A stretch of 64,000 nucleotides of DNA from contig NZ_JAGIAG010000001.1 in the NCBI RefSeq assembly GCF_017744955.1, positions 620,001 through 684,000 on the forward strand. The letters are read 5' to 3'. The notes below the pieces were generated by a model that had not been told where the DNA came from, ran no database searches, and worked only from the letters and a program-made list of their open reading frames with translations. This document shows positions 62,501 through 64,000 of this stretch, piece by piece (within the stretch, counting starts at the first letter, position 1; each line of letters opens with the position of its first letter). Made by a program: the position numbers and the translations under genes. The stretch is from Dokdonella sp. (lineage in GTDB: Bacteria > Pseudomonadota > Gammaproteobacteria > Xanthomonadales > Rhodanobacteraceae).

Positions 62501-63691
62501 TCAATGCGCGCGGCCGAAAGCGAGCGTGCAGTTGTTGCCGCCGAAGCCGAACGAGTTGCTCAGCGCGACGCAGATCGCGCGCGGTTCGTTGTCGAACGCG
62601 AACGAGGCGCTGCAGGCGGGATCGGGCATGACGGCGTTGAGGCAGCCGGGCACGAATGCGTGCTCCATCGCCAGCAGGGTCAGCACGCTTTCGAGGATGC
62701 CGGCGGCGCCGAGCGTGTGGCCGGTCCAGCCCTTGGTCGCGCTGACGCGGGTCGAGGCGTCGAACACCTCGCCGATCACGGCGGCTTCGACGGCGTCGTT
62801 CTTCGGCGTCGCGGTGCCGTGCAGGTTGACGTAGTCGACCTCGCGCGGCGACACGCCCGCGCGCGCCAGCGCGTCGGCCAGCGCGCGGCGCGCGCCGAGG
62901 CCTTCCGGATGCGGCGTGGACATGTGGTACGCGTCGGAGGATTCGCCGTAGCCGAGCAGGCGCGGCGCGTCCGCCGCGCCCTCGCGCTCGAGCAGGGCGA
63001 AGCCGGCCGCCTCGCCGATCGACAGCCCGCGCCGTTCGGCGTCGAACGGGCGGCAGGGCTCCGGCGCGACCAGCTCCAGCGCGTTGAAGCCGAACAGCAC
63101 GCTGCCGCAGAGCGTGTCGACGCCGGCGAGCACCGCCGCGTCGGCGACGCCCAGGCGCAGCAGCCGCTCGGCCTTGGCGAAGATCTTCGCGCTCGACGAG
63201 CAGGCGGTGGCGACGGTCAGGCAGGGGCCGCGGGTGCCGAGCGCGGCCTGGAGGAACGCGGCCAGCGAATGCGGCGTGTGCAGCATCGGTTCGCGCAGGG
63301 GCGCGGGAAAGCGGCCGCCGTCGAGTTCGCGGTAGGCCTGCTCGGTCGCGCCGATGCTGGCGGTCGAGGTGCCCACGACCAGCGCGACGCGCCCGGCGCC
63401 GTGGCGCTCGATGCAGGCGCGCGCGGCGTCGAGGAAGCCGTCGGCGCCGAGGCCGAGCCAGGCGAGGCGGTTGTTGCGGCTGTCGTGTCCGGCCTGGGCC
63501 GGCGGCAGCGCCGCGGCCTCGACGCCGTCGACGCGGCCGATCGCGCAAGGCAGCGGTTCGCGCGTGAAGTCGTTCGCGCGCAGGCCGCTGCGGCGCGCGT
63601 GCAGCGCGGCGGCGTGCGCATCGCGTCCGCGCCCGAGGGCGGACGTCGCGGTGTACGCGGTGATGGCGAGAGGAGGAATGCGGCTCGGCAC
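62501..63691 (-). CDS. Beta-ketoacyl-ACP synthase (FabB/F type) of the aryl polyene pathway
   Basis: Condensing enzyme of 396 residues extending the aryl starter with malonyl-ACP. The catalytic cysteine is in TVATACSSSAKIF, the histidines in NLHGTATPKND and ATKGWTGHTLGAAG, and the closing motif is NSFGFGGNN. First gene of a leftward operon KS-chain-length factor-GT2-antiporter. The start is a GTG at 63691, without a strong ribosome site; the open frame upstream lacks similarity. Divergent from hemF. Confidence 0.92.
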   Translation of the reverse strand: MPSRIPPLAITAYTATSALGRGRDAHAAALHARRSGLRANDFTREPLPCAIGRVDGVEAAALPPAQAGHDSRNNRLAWLGLGADGFLDAARACIERHGAGRVALVVGTSTASIGATEQAYRELDGGRFPAPLREPMLHTPHSLAAFLQAALGTRGPCLTVATACSSSAKIFAKAERLLRLGVADAAVLAGVDTLCGSVLFGFNALELVAPEPCRPFDAERRGLSIGEAAGFALLEREGAADAPRLLGYGESSDAYHMSTPHPEGLGARRALADALARAGVSPREVDYVNLHGTATPKNDAVEAAVIGEVFDASTRVSATKGWTGHTLGAAGILESVLTLLAMEHAFVPGCLNAVMPDPACSASFAFDNEPRAICVALSNSFGFGGNNCTLAFGRAH

Positions 63692-63833
63692 GTCGCAAGC
63701 GGGCGAAGGGACTTTTGGAATTATGACACGCCGCCGCGCGCGGCAAGCCGGGCGGCTGCGGCGTCGTACCGCGGCGGCGCCGTGCGCGGCCCTGCTACGA
63801 TCCTTCACGTCTCGACTTTCGCCGGACTCGACC

Positions 63834-64000
63834 GTGACCACCGCTGCGCCGTCCCCGCAACTCGACGCCATCGCCGATTTCCTCGGCGACCTGCAGGATC
63901 GCGTGTGCGACGCGCTCGCGCGGGCCGACGGCGGTGCGACGTTCGCGGAGGATGCCTGGCAGCGAAGCAGCGCCGGTTCCCTTCTGGGCGGCGGTCGCTC
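63834..64000 (+). CDS. hemF: Aerobic coproporphyrinogen III oxidase, N-terminal part
   Basis: Oxygen-dependent oxidative decarboxylation of coproporphyrinogen III in haem synthesis. Only 55 residues are inside the window, but FLGDLQDRVCDALARADGG, EDAWQR and the closing GGGRS match the HemF N-terminus. GTG at 63834 is the likely start. It diverges from the ketosynthase operon across 142 bp. Confidence 0.85.
   Translation, partial: MTTAAPSPQLDAIADFLGDLQDRVCDALARADGGATFAEDAWQRSSAGSLLGGGR

Overview
The window is one 64 kb piece of a high-GC (about 68-70 %) gammaproteobacterial chromosome. The aryl-polyene pigment genes with a XanB2-type chorismatase, the dense overlapping gene packing, the fused indolepyruvate oxidoreductase and the IFADGFDG protein tail all point to the Xanthomonadales (Lysobacterales), perhaps a Rhodanobacteraceae or Dokdonella-like lineage. 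That placement is an inference, since no rRNA is present. I see no tRNA, rRNA, CRISPR array, IS element or prophage.

Layout. (1) 1-4194: branched-chain amino acid genes ilvD(partial)-ilvC-ilvB/G-ilvN, with a 14-copy 7-bp tandem repeat before ilvN. (2) 4184-8778 (-): an archaic (Csu-like) chaperone-usher pilus operon of subunit, chaperone, usher and two-domain subunit. (3) 9066-13561 (+): a tightly coupled six-gene operon of two small membrane proteins, a small XRE repressor, a secreted-type alpha/beta hydrolase and a NatAB-type ABC exporter. Its promoter carries two matching 18-bp operators. (4) 13575-28911: a YjjJ/HipA-like kinase, fused indolepyruvate ferredoxin oxidoreductase, sterol-desaturase-family protein, AcoR-like sigma-54 activator, TonB receptor, a zinc-ribbon protein, a glycine-zipper lipoprotein, Tex and YjdM.

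(5) 28942-38502 (-): a lanthanide-type methanol/alcohol oxidation locus. It holds xoxF, a XoxJ-like binding protein fused to ankyrin repeats, cytochrome c, a beta-propeller protein, glutathione-dependent formaldehyde oxidation (frmA, gfa) and a TonB receptor with a strikingly acidic loop. Sigma-54 (-24/-12) promoter matches lie before xoxF and frmA, and the AcoR-like activator 16-18 kb away is a natural candidate regulator.

(6) 38790-63691: a xanthomonadin/aryl-polyene locus broken into several blocks. The main block is chorismatase XanB2, ACP, isochorismatase-like hydrolase, flavin halogenase-like protein, COG4648 membrane protein, hotdog dehydratase, LpxL-like acyltransferase, LolA-like carrier and MMPL exporter. 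A second dehydratase (50944), a ketoreductase (57704) and a glycosyltransferase/chain-length factor/ketosynthase operon (60964-63691) follow, separated by unrelated genes: HAF protein, CadC-like regulator, M13 peptidase, FMN reductase, LysE/LysR, AraC plus small Cys-rich proteins, GDPD and a cation antiporter. The aryl-ligase and thioesterase expected in such pathways are not in the window. The window ends in hemF.
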